Positions 9,431 through 17,483 of a DNA stretch of 64,000 nucleotides are shown here, piece after piece (position 1 is the stretch's first letter; each line of letters opens with the position of its first letter). The DNA lies in assembly GCA_025936825.1 (NCBI GenBank), contig JAICSO010000007.1, positions 124,001 to 188,000 on the forward strand, in the 5' to 3' direction. The notes beneath the pieces are model-generated. The model was not told the DNA's origin. It saw only the letters and a list, made by a program, of their open reading frames with translations, and made no database searches. The DNA comes from Terriglobales bacterium. Its GTDB lineage: Bacteria > Acidobacteriota > Terriglobia > Terriglobales > Acidobacteriaceae. Both the position numbers and the translations under genes were made by a program.

Positions 9431-9906
9431 TGAATTTCAGATTGCTGATTTCAGATTGCAGATTGAATCTAGCGCAATGTCGATTCACGCTGCGCGAAGT
9501 CCCTTTACGGTCCGGAGAGAAGCCACAAAAATCGATACCAGTTCGTTAGCCTCTCGCAAGGCGAACCCGACCTTTTCTCGCGGGAAAATTCCGCCCTCTA
9601 CAAGAAGTTCGAGCCAGAAACAGGACTCGTCGGCTTCCTCCAAAACTATTCCGAGCTTGGACGTAAAGTCTGCGGTTGAACGCGCACGACAAACGGCACG
9701 ATAATTTGCGGCAACCGATGTTGCAGATCGCAGCAGTTGACGGCAGATGATGCGTGATTCTTCGGTCCGCGGCGCTGCCCGACACAAGCGAAGAACAAGC
9801 AGTGCAAATTCTTTTGTTCGTTTCTTTAGAGCCTGGGCATCAATCGCGGAGGCAGTCATACGGTTCTCAATCTGCAATCTTCAATCTGAAATCTGCAATA
9901 AGAAAT
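9431..9906. repeat. CAGATTG-word inverted arms enclosing a four-helix-bundle gene
   Basis: The left arm (9431-9470) repeats the word CAGATTG/GATTTCAGATTG. The right arm (9864-9906) carries the reverse complement CAATCTGCAATCTTCAATCTGAAATCTGC. Together they could pair as a long imperfect stem around the gene at 9485-9859. The element fills the space between two convergent genes: it begins 2 bp after the acyltransferase stop and ends about 20 bp before the purN stop. The same word recurs at 24643-24737. Confidence 0.85.
9485..9859 (-). CDS. Four-helix-bundle protein (S23/IVP family)
   Basis: About 124 residues, nearly all helical. The pattern is typical of the four-helix-bundle family related to the S23 proteins encoded in 23S rRNA intervening sequences: KEFALLVLRLCRAAPRTEESRIICRQLLRSATSVAANYRAVCRARSTADFTSKLGIVLEEADESCFWLELL. 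The ORF track starts at 9877, but its first codons (MQIENR) lie inside the flanking repeat arm. ATG 9859 starts at the protein proper. The biochemical role of this family is not established; a nucleic-acid-binding basic pentamer is known for relatives. It sits between inverted repeat arms, unlike any housekeeping neighbour. Confidence 0.85.
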   Translation of the reverse strand: MTASAIDAQALKKRTKEFALLVLRLCRAAPRTEESRIICRQLLRSATSVAANYRAVCRARSTADFTSKLGIVLEEADESCFWLELLVEGGIFPREKVGFALREANELVSIFVASLRTVKGLRAA

Positions 9907-9927
9907 GTACTCTCCTTCAAACCGTAC

Positions 9928-10527
9928 CTAGCTCAAAAAGCGCCTTCCAACAATCCGATATTCCCGATTTAGCACCAGGTTGATTGCTTCGCTGTAGGCA
10001 GTGTGTTCCTGCTCGAGAATACGTGCTGCCAGAGTGTGCTCGTCGTCGTTCTCGAGTACCGGCACGGACTTCTGCACGATGATGGCGCCGTGGTCGAGTT
10101 CTTCGTCGACAAAGTGAACGGTGCAGCCCGCCACCTTTACGCCGTAGGCGAATGCCTGTTGTTGAGCTTCGAGCCCGGGAAAGGCAGGCAGTAAAGACGG
10201 GTGAATGTTCAGAATCTTGTGCGGGAATTGCTTCACGAACCAAGGCGAAAGCAGACGCATGTATCCCGCCAGGCAGATGAGATCGACTTGGTGCTGCTGC
10301 AGCGCGGTGACGACTTCGCGGTCGTGGTCTTCGCGTTCCTTGCCTTTGGATGGAATCACCAGCGTTTCGATGCCCAAGCGCTTAGCGGTTTGGATACCGC
10401 CGGCGTCGGTGCGATTGGAGATCACGACGGCAATGCGCGCGTCGGCAATCTTGACCGACGCCACATTCGCCGCAATAGCTTCGAAATTCGAGCCGCGTCC
10501 CGAGAGAAGGATGCCTAGATTTTTCAT
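9928..10527 (-). CDS. purN: Phosphoribosylglycinamide formyltransferase
   Basis: GAR transformylase, the 10-formyl-THF-dependent third step of purine synthesis. KNLGILLSGRGSNFEAI at the N-terminus binds GAR phosphate. The catalytic triad is visible as NIHPSLLPAF (Asn, His) and HFVDEELDHGAII (Asp). About 199 residues, normal for PurN. I chose ATG 10527 because MKNLGILLSG is the conserved start; the track's upstream start adds six unconserved residues. No other pur gene is nearby. Confidence 0.95.
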   Translation of the reverse strand: MKNLGILLSGRGSNFEAIAANVASVKIADARIAVVISNRTDAGGIQTAKRLGIETLVIPSKGKEREDHDREVVTALQQHQVDLICLAGYMRLLSPWFVKQFPHKILNIHPSLLPAFPGLEAQQQAFAYGVKVAGCTVHFVDEELDHGAIIVQKSVPVLENDDEHTLAARILEQEHTAYSEAINLVLNREYRIVGRRFLS

Positions 10528-10592
10528 TTGCCCATCCGGGAACAAGCTAGAACGCGCGCACTTGATGAGTCAAATGAGCGACCTGGGTGTTG

Positions 10593-10814
10593 CTAAGCGT
10601 GAAGCTTAGCCAACAACGCGAGGAACAGGAGAGCGGCGATGAACAGGGCTCCCCAGGCGTTCACGCGCACCAAACGGTGAGTGGCGGGCCAGGGAAACAT
10701 GAGGACGTCGAAGACCGCGACCAGTTTTTCCGGCCAAAGCAGTCCAGCAACTCCGAACGCAAGCGACAGTTGTACTACCAGCGACAGAACCAAGTGGTTC
10801 ATCCTTCGCTCCAA
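10593..10814 (-). CDS. Small membrane protein, unknown
   Basis: A 73-residue protein with two hydrophobic helices (LVLSLVVQLSLAFGVAGLLW and AWGALFIAALLFLALLAKL) separated by a polar loop, VRVNA. No family recognised. An alternative start at the second Met (MNHLVL) would remove four residues. It lies between purN and the holin-like gene, all on the same strand, but the gaps are large enough that operon membership is unclear. Confidence 0.55.
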   Translation of the reverse strand: MERRMNHLVLSLVVQLSLAFGVAGLLWPEKLVAVFDVLMFPWPATHRLVRVNAWGALFIAALLFLALLAKLHA

Positions 10815-10902
10815 CGCAGCATTTAGGACGGGGAATCCGTTGCAGTCAGTCTAGCGTGAGCGGGAGTAGGTGAGTCAACCGAAAAACGCGCGGAGTGGTG
10901 AC

Positions 10903-11259
10903 TTATGCGTCCTTACGGTTGGTTCCGGCCATCCAGCGGAAGAGCATGTTGACCAGGCTCAGGATGATTCCACCCCAGAAAGCCCAGGCAAAGCTATCCA
11001 CGTGGAATGCGGGAGAGAGAATTACCGAGGCAAGTTCGAGCATAAGCGCATTGATGACCAGCCAAAAAATGCCTAAGGTTAATACCGTAAGCGGCAATGT
11101 GATCAGCTTGAGAAAAGCTCCGAGCGTGGCGTTCACGAGTCCGATGACCAGCGCAGCGATGAGCGCGGCGGCTACCCCCCGCACGTGAAAGCCATGAAGA
11201 AATTGAGCCACCACCCAAACTGCCAGCGCGCTTAACAGCCAGTTGATCAGGTGCCGCAC
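10903..11259 (-). CDS. Phage holin family IV-like membrane protein
   Basis: A 118-residue protein with four transmembrane helices, matching the small bacterial family annotated as mycobacterial 4-TMS phage holin (PF04020-like). The pattern is NWLLSALAVWVVAQFLHGFHV, then AALIAALVIGLVNATLGAFLK, LPLTVLTLGIFWLVINALML and FWGGIILSLVNMLF. Despite the name these are chromosomal proteins of unknown role, and there is no prophage here. The KLITLPLTVLTLGIF motif is the most diagnostic part. Confidence 0.85.
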   Translation of the reverse strand: MRHLINWLLSALAVWVVAQFLHGFHVRGVAAALIAALVIGLVNATLGAFLKLITLPLTVLTLGIFWLVINALMLELASVILSPAFHVDSFAWAFWGGIILSLVNMLFRWMAGTNRKDA

Positions 11260-11330
11260 GGTTTTCCTCCGAGGTGAGAATTATAGTTCGGCTGCACAAC
11301 TTCCGGCGTTAGGGGATTCTTGGGGCCGCG

Positions 11331-11430
11331 TTTTCTTTGCGCGCTTCGCGAACTTTTGCGGTTAATGTTTTCAGCAAGGCAAGCACCAGAAGTTCTAATC
11401 GCAAAGCACGCAAAGTTCGCAAAGAGAACT
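11331..11430. repeat. CTTTGCG-word hairpin upstream of the E1-beta gene
   Basis: The left arm TTTTCTTTGCGCGCTTCGCG..TTTTGCGGTTA faces the right arm CTAATCGCAAAGCACGCAAAGTTCGCAAAGAG across about 30 bp. Each arm is a tandem of CTTTGCG or its complement. The same word forms hairpins at 16533-16612, and its single-arm form appears at 44581-44607. Confidence 0.85.
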
Positions 11431-11486
11431 AGACCGCAGCGCCCGCGACAATCGCGGGTGCGCGAACGTAGTAAACTCTCTCGGTC

Positions 11487-12461
11487 ATGGCGCAATTGAC
11501 CTATCTCGACGCGATCCGGCAGGGAATTTGGGAAGAGATGGAACGCGATGCGAGTGTCTTCTGCATCGGCGAAGACATTGGGATTTATGGCGGCGCGTTT
11601 AAGGTGACGGAAGGCTTTATCGATCGCTTCGGGCCGGAGCGGGTGATTGATACGCCGATTGCGGAGTCGGCCATAGTTGGCGCGGCGTTTGGCGCATCGC
11701 TCACGGGCATGCGGCCGATTGCGGAATTTCAGTTCATGGACTTCATTTCATGCGCCATGAACCAGATCAGCAACATGGTGGCGAAGACGCACTACCTTTG
11801 GGGTGCGCCTGCGCCGCTGGTTTTGCGCGGCCCGAGCGGCGGCGGAGTGCACGGTGGGCCGTTCCACTCGCAAAATCCCGAGATGTGGTTTGTGCACAAC
11901 CCAGGCTTGAAGGTAGTGTGCCCCGCGACCGCGTACGACGCCAAGGGGCTGATCAAGGCTTCGATTCGCGACAACAACCCGATTGTGTTTTTCGAGCACA
12001 AGTTCCTTTATCGAAGGATCAAAGAAGACATTCCAGCGGACGACTATGTGGTTCCGATCGGAAAAGCCCGGGTCGCGCGCGAGGGCCGTGACATCACAGT
12101 CATTACGTACGCTGCCATGGTCCATACGGCGATGGAAGCGGCAGAGACTCTGGCAAAGGAAGGAATCGAACTGGAGATCGTCGACCTGCGCACGCTGGCG
12201 CCGCTGGATGGAGAAGCCATTGTCAGGTCCGTTCGCAAGACGAACAAAGTCATTGTTCTGCACGAAGACACGAAGACCGGCGGCATTGCCGGGGAAATTG
12301 CGGCCATCATCAACGAGGAAGCCTTTGAAGACCTCGACGGTCCCGTTGTGCGGATTACCGCGCTGGATACACCGGTACCGTTCTCGCCACCACAGGAGGA
12401 ACGCTTCCTGCCGCATGTGCGTGACTTAATCGAGAAGGCGCGGTGGTTAAAGGCATATTAG
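11487..12461 (+). CDS. 2-oxoacid dehydrogenase (pyruvate/branched-chain) E1 component, beta subunit
   Basis: A 324-residue transketolase-like subunit that, with an alpha subunit, performs ThDP-dependent decarboxylation of a 2-oxoacid. YLDAIRQGIWEEMERDASVFCIGEDIGIYGGAFKVTEG is the family N-terminus, with the ThDP-activating glutamate in the GED region. GPSGGGVHGGPFHSQ and ALDTPVPFSPPQEERFLP are further hallmarks. The alpha subunit is not in the window. The E2 gene lies about 1 kb downstream, separated by a cytochrome c gene. Pyruvate versus branched-chain substrate cannot be settled from motifs alone. Confidence 0.93.
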   Translation: MAQLTYLDAIRQGIWEEMERDASVFCIGEDIGIYGGAFKVTEGFIDRFGPERVIDTPIAESAIVGAAFGASLTGMRPIAEFQFMDFISCAMNQISNMVAKTHYLWGAPAPLVLRGPSGGGVHGGPFHSQNPEMWFVHNPGLKVVCPATAYDAKGLIKASIRDNNPIVFFEHKFLYRRIKEDIPADDYVVPIGKARVAREGRDITVITYAAMVHTAMEAAETLAKEGIELEIVDLRTLAPLDGEAIVRSVRKTNKVIVLHEDTKTGGIAGEIAAIINEEAFEDLDGPVVRITALDTPVPFSPPQEERFLPHVRDLIEKARWLKAY

Positions 12462-12483
12462 TGAGCTGGTGGTTTTGGGTGGA

Positions 12484-12539
12484 GCAGGGCTTCTAGCCCT
12501 GCATTGACCGGCACTTAGGAAGGAGCGGCTTCAGCCGCT
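12484..12539. repeat. Two short perfect hairpins after the E1-beta gene
   Basis: GCAGGGCT-TCT-AGCCCTGC (12484-12502) and AGCGGCT-TC-AGCCGCT (12524-12539). Neither is followed by a T-run, so they look more like dispersed palindromic repeats than Rho-independent terminators. The core CGGCTTCAGCCGC resembles the inner part of the inverted repeat at 49597 and a segment of rsmB. Confidence 0.7.
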
Positions 12540-12632
12540 GAGGCTCACAGGACTCTGCAACTCGTCCGCCTGTAACTGTTTCCGGCGGAACCGCTCTACT
12601 ACTCTTGGGGGACCACTGTTAAGGAGCACAAA

Positions 12633-13199
12633 ATGAGAGGTTTCATTCTAGGAGTAATCGTTACGTTGATTGTTCTGTTCGCTGTGGCCCTCGCGATCGC
12701 CGACCTCGGCTTTCTCCCCACCAGCGCAGATGCCACGCCTCCCGCGTTCGAAACTCGCATGGCGAGCAGTGCGCTCGACGCCTCCATGAATCGCCATGCT
12801 CCGCGAGTGAACAATCCCGTGCCTGTTAACGATGAGAGCCTGATCGATGGCGCGAAGATCTACACCATGAACTGCGCCGTGTGCCACGGGACCATGGACT
12901 ACAAGCCCAGCGCGCTGGAGCACTCCATGTACCCGCCTCCTCCGCAGCTACTACTGGACCCGCTCGACGACCCCGAGTGGCACATCTTTTACGCGGTTCG
13001 CACCGGCGTACGCTATACCGGAATGCCGTCTTGGAGCAAGGCTCTGAGCAACGATGATATGTGGCAGGTGACGGCGTTCCTGTCGCATCTCGATAAGCTT
13101 CCGCCGGCAGTCCAGACCTATTGGAAGAACGCATACGGCGTCGCTCCGCGCTCCGGGGAAGAGCACCACGAGCATGGCGCGCACGAGCATGGGGACTAG
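12633..13199 (+). CDS. Membrane-anchored c-type cytochrome
   Basis: A 188-residue monohaem cytochrome c. Residues 5-24 form an uncleaved-looking hydrophobic anchor (FILGVIVTLIVLFAVALAIA), placing the haem domain in the periplasm. The haem site is NCAVCHG near residue 90, and the probable distal ligand is the Met of RYTGMPSW. The C-terminus is rich in histidine (EEHHEHGAHEHGD), a possible metal-binding tail. A good ribosome site (AAGGAG) precedes the ATG. Its position between E1-beta and E2 genes is odd for an electron-transfer protein and may be incidental. Confidence 0.9.
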   Translation: MRGFILGVIVTLIVLFAVALAIADLGFLPTSADATPPAFETRMASSALDASMNRHAPRVNNPVPVNDESLIDGAKIYTMNCAVCHGTMDYKPSALEHSMYPPPPQLLLDPLDDPEWHIFYAVRTGVRYTGMPSWSKALSNDDMWQVTAFLSHLDKLPPAVQTYWKNAYGVAPRSGEEHHEHGAHEHGD

Positions 13200-13433
13200 C
13201 ATTTCAGCAGTGGGCACTCAGACAAAAACGACGAGTGCTGGAACTCGAGGCAATACCTTCGGGGCGTTAGCGGTTGAATTCCTATAACCGGGCTCTTTCA
13301 TGGCTGAATGCTGATTGCTGATTGCTCAGCAGCCGGCAATCCTCTTCTCGCGCAACCATCGCCTTGCCCTTCGCTATAATGACTGTTTGCGCTTGGCTCA
13401 GCTCCCCAGTAAGAGCCACCCTGGAAGGAACCC

Positions 13434-14756
13434 ATGGCTACCGATATTGTGATGCCCCAGATGGGCGAGTCCATCGTTGAAGGAACCATTACCAAGTGGC
13501 TAAAGAAGCCCGGAGACAAGATCCAGCGGGATGAGCCGCTGTTCGAGATCTCCACCGACAAGGTGGACGCGGAAATCCCAGCGCCGGCTTCCGGTGTGCT
13601 GCAGGAAATCAAAGTCACGGAAGGCACCACGGTCCAGGTGAATACGGTTGTGGGCACGATCTCTTCGGACGGCGAGGGTGCTGCGGTGAAGACCGCTCCT
13701 GCGGCCGAAAAGAAAGCTGCTCCCGCACCTGCAGCAAAAGCAGCGGCTCCGGCACCCGTACCCCCGCCTGCTGCTCCGGCTGCGGCCAAGCATGAGGTTG
13801 AAGATCACGCACGGTCATCACCCCTGGTACGCAAGATTGCCCGCGAGCACAACGTCGACCTTGGCCAGGTAAAAGGCAGCGGGCTGGGCGGAAGAATTAC
13901 GAAAGAAGACATTCTAGCGTTCATTGAGGGGCAGGAGTCGAGTGGGGCCGAAGCGGCGCGCGTCGCGGCAAGTCCGGCAACATCGCAGCCGGGCGAGGGC
14001 GCCCGGCCCTCCATAGCCCCTACCGCTCCGCGGCCGCCAGCACCCAGCATTCCCGGAGAAGTGGTTCCGATGACCAACATGCGACGCATCATCGCGCAGC
14101 GCATGATCGAGTCACGGCGCACCAGCGCGCACGTCCATTGCATGTTCGAGGTGGACCTGACGCGCATCGTGAATTTGCGAAATAAGCTGAAGTCAGGCTT
14201 CGAGCAGCGCAATGGCGCCCGGCTCACGTTTATGCCGTTCTTTGTTCGTGCAGCAATTATCGCGTTGCAGCAGTTCCCGATCGTGAATGCTTCGATGGAA
14301 GGCGACAGCATCCATTATCACAAGCACGTGAACGTCGGCATCGCGGTGGCGCTTGATTGGGGACTCATCGTTCCCGTGCTCAAGAATGCCGACGAACTCA
14401 ATTTCCTTGGCCTGCAGCGCGGCATCACTGACCTCGGCGAGCGCGCCCGCGGCAAGAAGCTGAAGCCGGAAGAAGTGGAAGGCTCAACCTTCACCGTGAC
14501 CAATCCCGGCCAGTTTGGCGCGGTGTTTGGACTGCCAATCATCAATCAGCCGAATTCGGCGATCATGGGCGTGGGTGGCATCACCAAGATGCCGCTGGTC
14601 GTCACCGACAAAGACGGCGCAGACTCGATCGCCATTCGATCGGTGGTGCACCTGACGCTCGGCTACGACCACCGCCTGATTGACGGCGCCGTCGCCGACC
14701 AATTCATGGCGTTGGTGAAGAAGACGCTGGAAGGTTGGAGCGAGGACGTAGGGTAG
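13434..14756 (+). CDS. 2-oxoacid dehydrogenase E2 component (dihydrolipoamide acyltransferase)
   Basis: A 440-residue E2 core. A lipoyl domain (about 1-78) carries the modified lysine in EISTDKVDAEIPAP. An Ala/Pro-rich linker and a peripheral subunit-binding domain follow (SPLVRKIAREHNVDLGQVKGSGLGGRITKEDIL, about 123-160). The catalytic domain ends with YDHRLIDGAVADQF, holding the active-site His/Asp. One lipoyl domain only. The second linker contains GEGARPS, encoded by a palindromic CCGGGCGAGGGCGCCCGG that also occurs elsewhere as an intergenic repeat. It pairs functionally with the E1-beta gene upstream. Confidence 0.95.
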   Translation: MATDIVMPQMGESIVEGTITKWLKKPGDKIQRDEPLFEISTDKVDAEIPAPASGVLQEIKVTEGTTVQVNTVVGTISSDGEGAAVKTAPAAEKKAAPAPAAKAAAPAPVPPPAAPAAAKHEVEDHARSSPLVRKIAREHNVDLGQVKGSGLGGRITKEDILAFIEGQESSGAEAARVAASPATSQPGEGARPSIAPTAPRPPAPSIPGEVVPMTNMRRIIAQRMIESRRTSAHVHCMFEVDLTRIVNLRNKLKSGFEQRNGARLTFMPFFVRAAIIALQQFPIVNASMEGDSIHYHKHVNVGIAVALDWGLIVPVLKNADELNFLGLQRGITDLGERARGKKLKPEEVEGSTFTVTNPGQFGAVFGLPIINQPNSAIMGVGGITKMPLVVTDKDGADSIAIRSVVHLTLGYDHRLIDGAVADQFMALVKKTLEGWSEDVG

Positions 14757-14775
14757 TTGGGGCGCGAGCCTCAGT

Positions 14776-16452
14776 TCACCACGAGAGTTCTATCAGCGAC
14801 AATCCTTGCCGGGGCAAGTCAAAGCTGAGGCGAGTCTGGCCGTGATCGACCGCAATCCAGTGCGGCGAAGTCAGCAACTGCAACTGTCCCGCTGATTCCA
14901 ACTGCTTGTATTGATCCTGCGTGGGTGGTTGGGGCGAGCCCATGGCTTTCCATATCGCGTAAGGATTGCTGTGGTCGGAATCGACGCGGAAATGCTGCAG
15001 CAGGGCGTGCTGCGCGTCTTTGGGCAGGCCGTCGATTGTCAGTTCGATCGATGCCGGCGGCACAGTGACATCGTCGTCATGGTAATTCCACACGAGAATC
15101 TGCACACCATGATCGCTGCGCGCGGCGATGACGCGGATATCGGGATTCGCACGTACACCGTCGTTCACGACCTGCTCCGTGTTCAGAGCGGCAGGATCAC
15201 TCACATCGAGGCGTTCGTTCGCGAGCAGGCCTAGCATCCGAAACAGGTTGAAAATCGGTTTATCGACTCCGTTATTTGCCAGTTCGCGATATCCGACGAA
15301 GTAGGGCTGGTTTTCGAATTCAAACGCCCAGGTGACGATCCCTTCGAGCTTCACGTGCTGGCGTTCCGCTAACGCGAGCGTGTGGCTGATGGCGTCGGCA
15401 GTGTATGCGGCATAGAGCGGGATGTTGCGATATCCAAAGCGAGGATCGCGCTGCGGAGTACAGGCGGCACATCCGTCGGGATCGAACTCGCCAAGAATGA
15501 TGGGAGTGTTTCGCCATTTAGGCGATGCCGCCACGATCTTGAACCCGCGCTCCACCGCTTTAAGCTGTGTGGAGAGGCCCATCTGCTGATGGCCTTCCTG
15601 CCATGCGGGCGCGCCTTTCGGGTGATAACTGATGAATTCGAGAGGAGAGCCTTGCTTGCCGGTGGCGTAGTTGCGGCCAGTGTCGCAGTGCTGCAGGAAC
15701 TCGGTCAGGAATTGCGCCGAGCGCTCAGAGATTCCGGTCGCATCCGGCCCGCCGACTTTTGCGCCGGGAATGGCACGGAGCACAGCGTCGACGGAGTAGT
15801 CGTAAAGCTTGAAATACTCCTCGTGCGTGCCCTTCCAATATTCGATGTCGGGCTCATTCCAGACTTCCCAGAGCCAGGTCTTCACCTCGGCGTCGCCATA
15901 GCGCTCGCGCAGATGCTTAGCAAATTGGAAAACCAGTTCCGACCACTTGTTGTAGTCCTTCGGCGGATAAGCCCATCCGGTGAAGATGGAGCCGTTGGGA
16001 AAATTGTGACGATACGGTTCCGGATGAGTGGAGAGCGCCTCGGGCATGAATCCGATTTCGACCAAGGGCTTCAGACCGGAGTCATGGAAGGTGTCGAAGA
16101 TGTGGTCGATGATTTTCCAGTCGTAAACGGGCTTCCCGTTTGCATCTTCGGTGTAGGCGTTGGTGGATCCCCATTTTAGAGAGGGAGAGCCATCGCCGGT
16201 GGTCAGAATATTATGCACGCGGATGTACGCGGGAGTGGGGCTGAGGCCGGCGATCTCGTGCAGCAGCTTCTGTCCGTTCGGAGCGTAAGTGTAGTTGGGC
16301 TCGTCGTAGCCGAAAAAGTTCCACGAGGTGGGGAACGTGCCGGCGGGCCGATCGGCGTGGACCTGAATGGAGACGGGAGTGGGCTGGGCAAGCAGGGTTG
16401 CGGCAGTTGAGAGAAGAATTCCCAGCGCAATCCATTTCCACGAGCGGATCAT
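14776..16452 (-). CDS. Secreted glycoside hydrolase, GH39-like (beta-xylosidase type)
   Basis: About 558 residues with a signal peptide (MIRSWKWIALGILLSTAATLLAQ). The catalytic barrel shows the clan-A acid/base in LWEVWNEPDIEYW and a likely nucleophile in PIILGEFDPDG. NFFGYDEPNYTYAPNG near the N-terminus and YAAYTADAISHTLALAERQHVKLEGIVTWAFEFEN also fit GH39 beta-xylosidases/iduronidases. It would act on plant or microbial xylan-like glycans in the periplasm or outside. I moved the start from 16575 to ATG 16452, because the signal peptide begins there and the extra N-terminus reads into repeat DNA. Confidence 0.82.
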   Translation of the reverse strand: MIRSWKWIALGILLSTAATLLAQPTPVSIQVHADRPAGTFPTSWNFFGYDEPNYTYAPNGQKLLHEIAGLSPTPAYIRVHNILTTGDGSPSLKWGSTNAYTEDANGKPVYDWKIIDHIFDTFHDSGLKPLVEIGFMPEALSTHPEPYRHNFPNGSIFTGWAYPPKDYNKWSELVFQFAKHLRERYGDAEVKTWLWEVWNEPDIEYWKGTHEEYFKLYDYSVDAVLRAIPGAKVGGPDATGISERSAQFLTEFLQHCDTGRNYATGKQGSPLEFISYHPKGAPAWQEGHQQMGLSTQLKAVERGFKIVAASPKWRNTPIILGEFDPDGCAACTPQRDPRFGYRNIPLYAAYTADAISHTLALAERQHVKLEGIVTWAFEFENQPYFVGYRELANNGVDKPIFNLFRMLGLLANERLDVSDPAALNTEQVVNDGVRANPDIRVIAARSDHGVQILVWNYHDDDVTVPPASIELTIDGLPKDAQHALLQHFRVDSDHSNPYAIWKAMGSPQPPTQDQYKQLESAGQLQLLTSPHWIAVDHGQTRLSFDLPRQGLSLIELSW

Positions 16453-16515
16453 AGTTATCTCCAGCTTTGGTGGTGCCGTCCGCTGAAGCGGATTCCGGTC
16501 TTTCAGTTCGCTATC

Positions 16516-16612
16516 CCGCCACTTACGTGGCGGTTTTCTTTGCGTCCTTTGCGCGCTTTGCGGTTGCAGTCTCAAAAACTCCTAACCGCAAAGTACGCGA
16601 AGGTAGCGAAAG
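16516..16612. repeat. Short palindrome plus CTTTGCG-word hairpin
   Basis: CCGCCAC-TTAC-GTGGCGG (16516-16533) runs directly into TTTTCTTTGCGTCCTTTGCGCGCTTTGCGGTT (16533-16565). After 15 bp the complement CCTAACCGCAAAGTACGCGAAGGTAGCGAAAG follows (to 16612). Same word family as 11331-11430. Confidence 0.85.
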
Positions 16613-16662
16613 ACAGCCACTGGATTCCCGTTATTTCGCAAAAACTCAGCCAGAGTGCCTGG

Positions 16663-17364
16663 TCAGCGCTTCACCTGCACCACGCTTCCATCTTTTCCCA
16701 CAAATGCGGTTTCTGCCAGACCGATGAACAGCCCATGTTCAACGACACCTGGGATCTCGTGAAGCTTGGCGTTCAGCGCGGCGGGATCGGCGATCTGCCC
16801 GAAATTGCAGTCAAGGATGTGATGGCCCTCATCAGTGACGTAGATGCTGCCGTCCTTGTGCTTGCGCAAGGTGACTTGCGCGCCGAGGGCTTCAATGCGG
16901 CGCTGCACCAGCGCCTCGGCAAAAGAGATCACTTCGACCGGTAGAGGGAACCTGCCCAGGTGTGCCACCAGCTTCGTCGATTCAGCCACCACCACGAATC
17001 GCTTCGATGCAGAGGCAATTACTTTTTCCCGCAACATCGCGCCACCGCCACCCTTGATGAGATTGAGACGCGGATCGATCTCGTCGGCGCCGTCAATGTC
17101 GATGTCGATGACGGGGTTTTCGTCCAAGGTGGTGAGTGGAATTCCGAGTTGCTCGGCGAGTTGCTTCGTTGCCTGCGACGTCGGAATCCCGACGATCTTC
17201 AGGCCGGTGCGCACGCGGTCCGCCAGAAATTGAATGGCGAAGGTTGCCGTGGAACCGGACCCCAGGCCGACGATGTTGCCAGATTCAACGAGTTGGACTG
17301 CGGCACGAGCGGCGGCCTGCTTTTCGGAATCGCGAGATCTTTGGGTATCGGGTTGAGCGCTCAT
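16663..17364 (-). CDS. rpiA: Ribose-5-phosphate isomerase A
   Basis: A 233-residue RpiA, interconverting ribose-5-phosphate and ribulose-5-phosphate in the pentose phosphate pathway. GLGSGSTATFAIQFLADRV near residue 35 binds phosphate. DIDIDGADEIDPRLNLIKGGGGAMLREKVIA holds the catalytic Asp and the conserved GGGGA loop. The C-terminus (GVVEHGLFIGLAETAFVGKDGSVVQV) is typical. Rpe, which uses the same product, lies at 60 kb. A TTAGCT-word hairpin begins 3 bp upstream of the start codon. Confidence 0.96.
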   Translation of the reverse strand: MSAQPDTQRSRDSEKQAAARAAVQLVESGNIVGLGSGSTATFAIQFLADRVRTGLKIVGIPTSQATKQLAEQLGIPLTTLDENPVIDIDIDGADEIDPRLNLIKGGGGAMLREKVIASASKRFVVVAESTKLVAHLGRFPLPVEVISFAEALVQRRIEALGAQVTLRKHKDGSIYVTDEGHHILDCNFGQIADPAALNAKLHEIPGVVEHGLFIGLAETAFVGKDGSVVQVKR

Positions 17365-17366
17365 TC

Positions 17367-17462
17367 TCAGCTATTAGCTCTTAGCTGTTAGCTCTTAGCT
17401 GTTAGCTCTTAGCCAAACCCAAATCAGGTCGCTAAAAGCTAAGAGCTAAAAGCTCAGAGCTG
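17367..17462. repeat. TTAGCT-word hairpin between rsmB and rpiA
   Basis: The left arm CAGCTATTAGCTCTTAGCTGTTAGCTCTTAGCTGTTAGCTCTTAGCC (to 17413) is followed after 17 bp by the reverse-complement arm GCTAAAAGCTAAGAGCTAAAAGCTCAGAGCTG (to 17462). It fills most of the 119-bp gap between two same-strand genes, and would fold as a long imperfect stem in the rsmB-rpiA transcript. Confidence 0.9.
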
Positions 17463-17483
17463 CAGAGGCGAACGGATATTGTG

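Noticed and set aside
10903-11259. Prophage signal from the holin-like gene
   Set aside because: The family is chromosomal in many bacteria, and no other phage gene is nearby.
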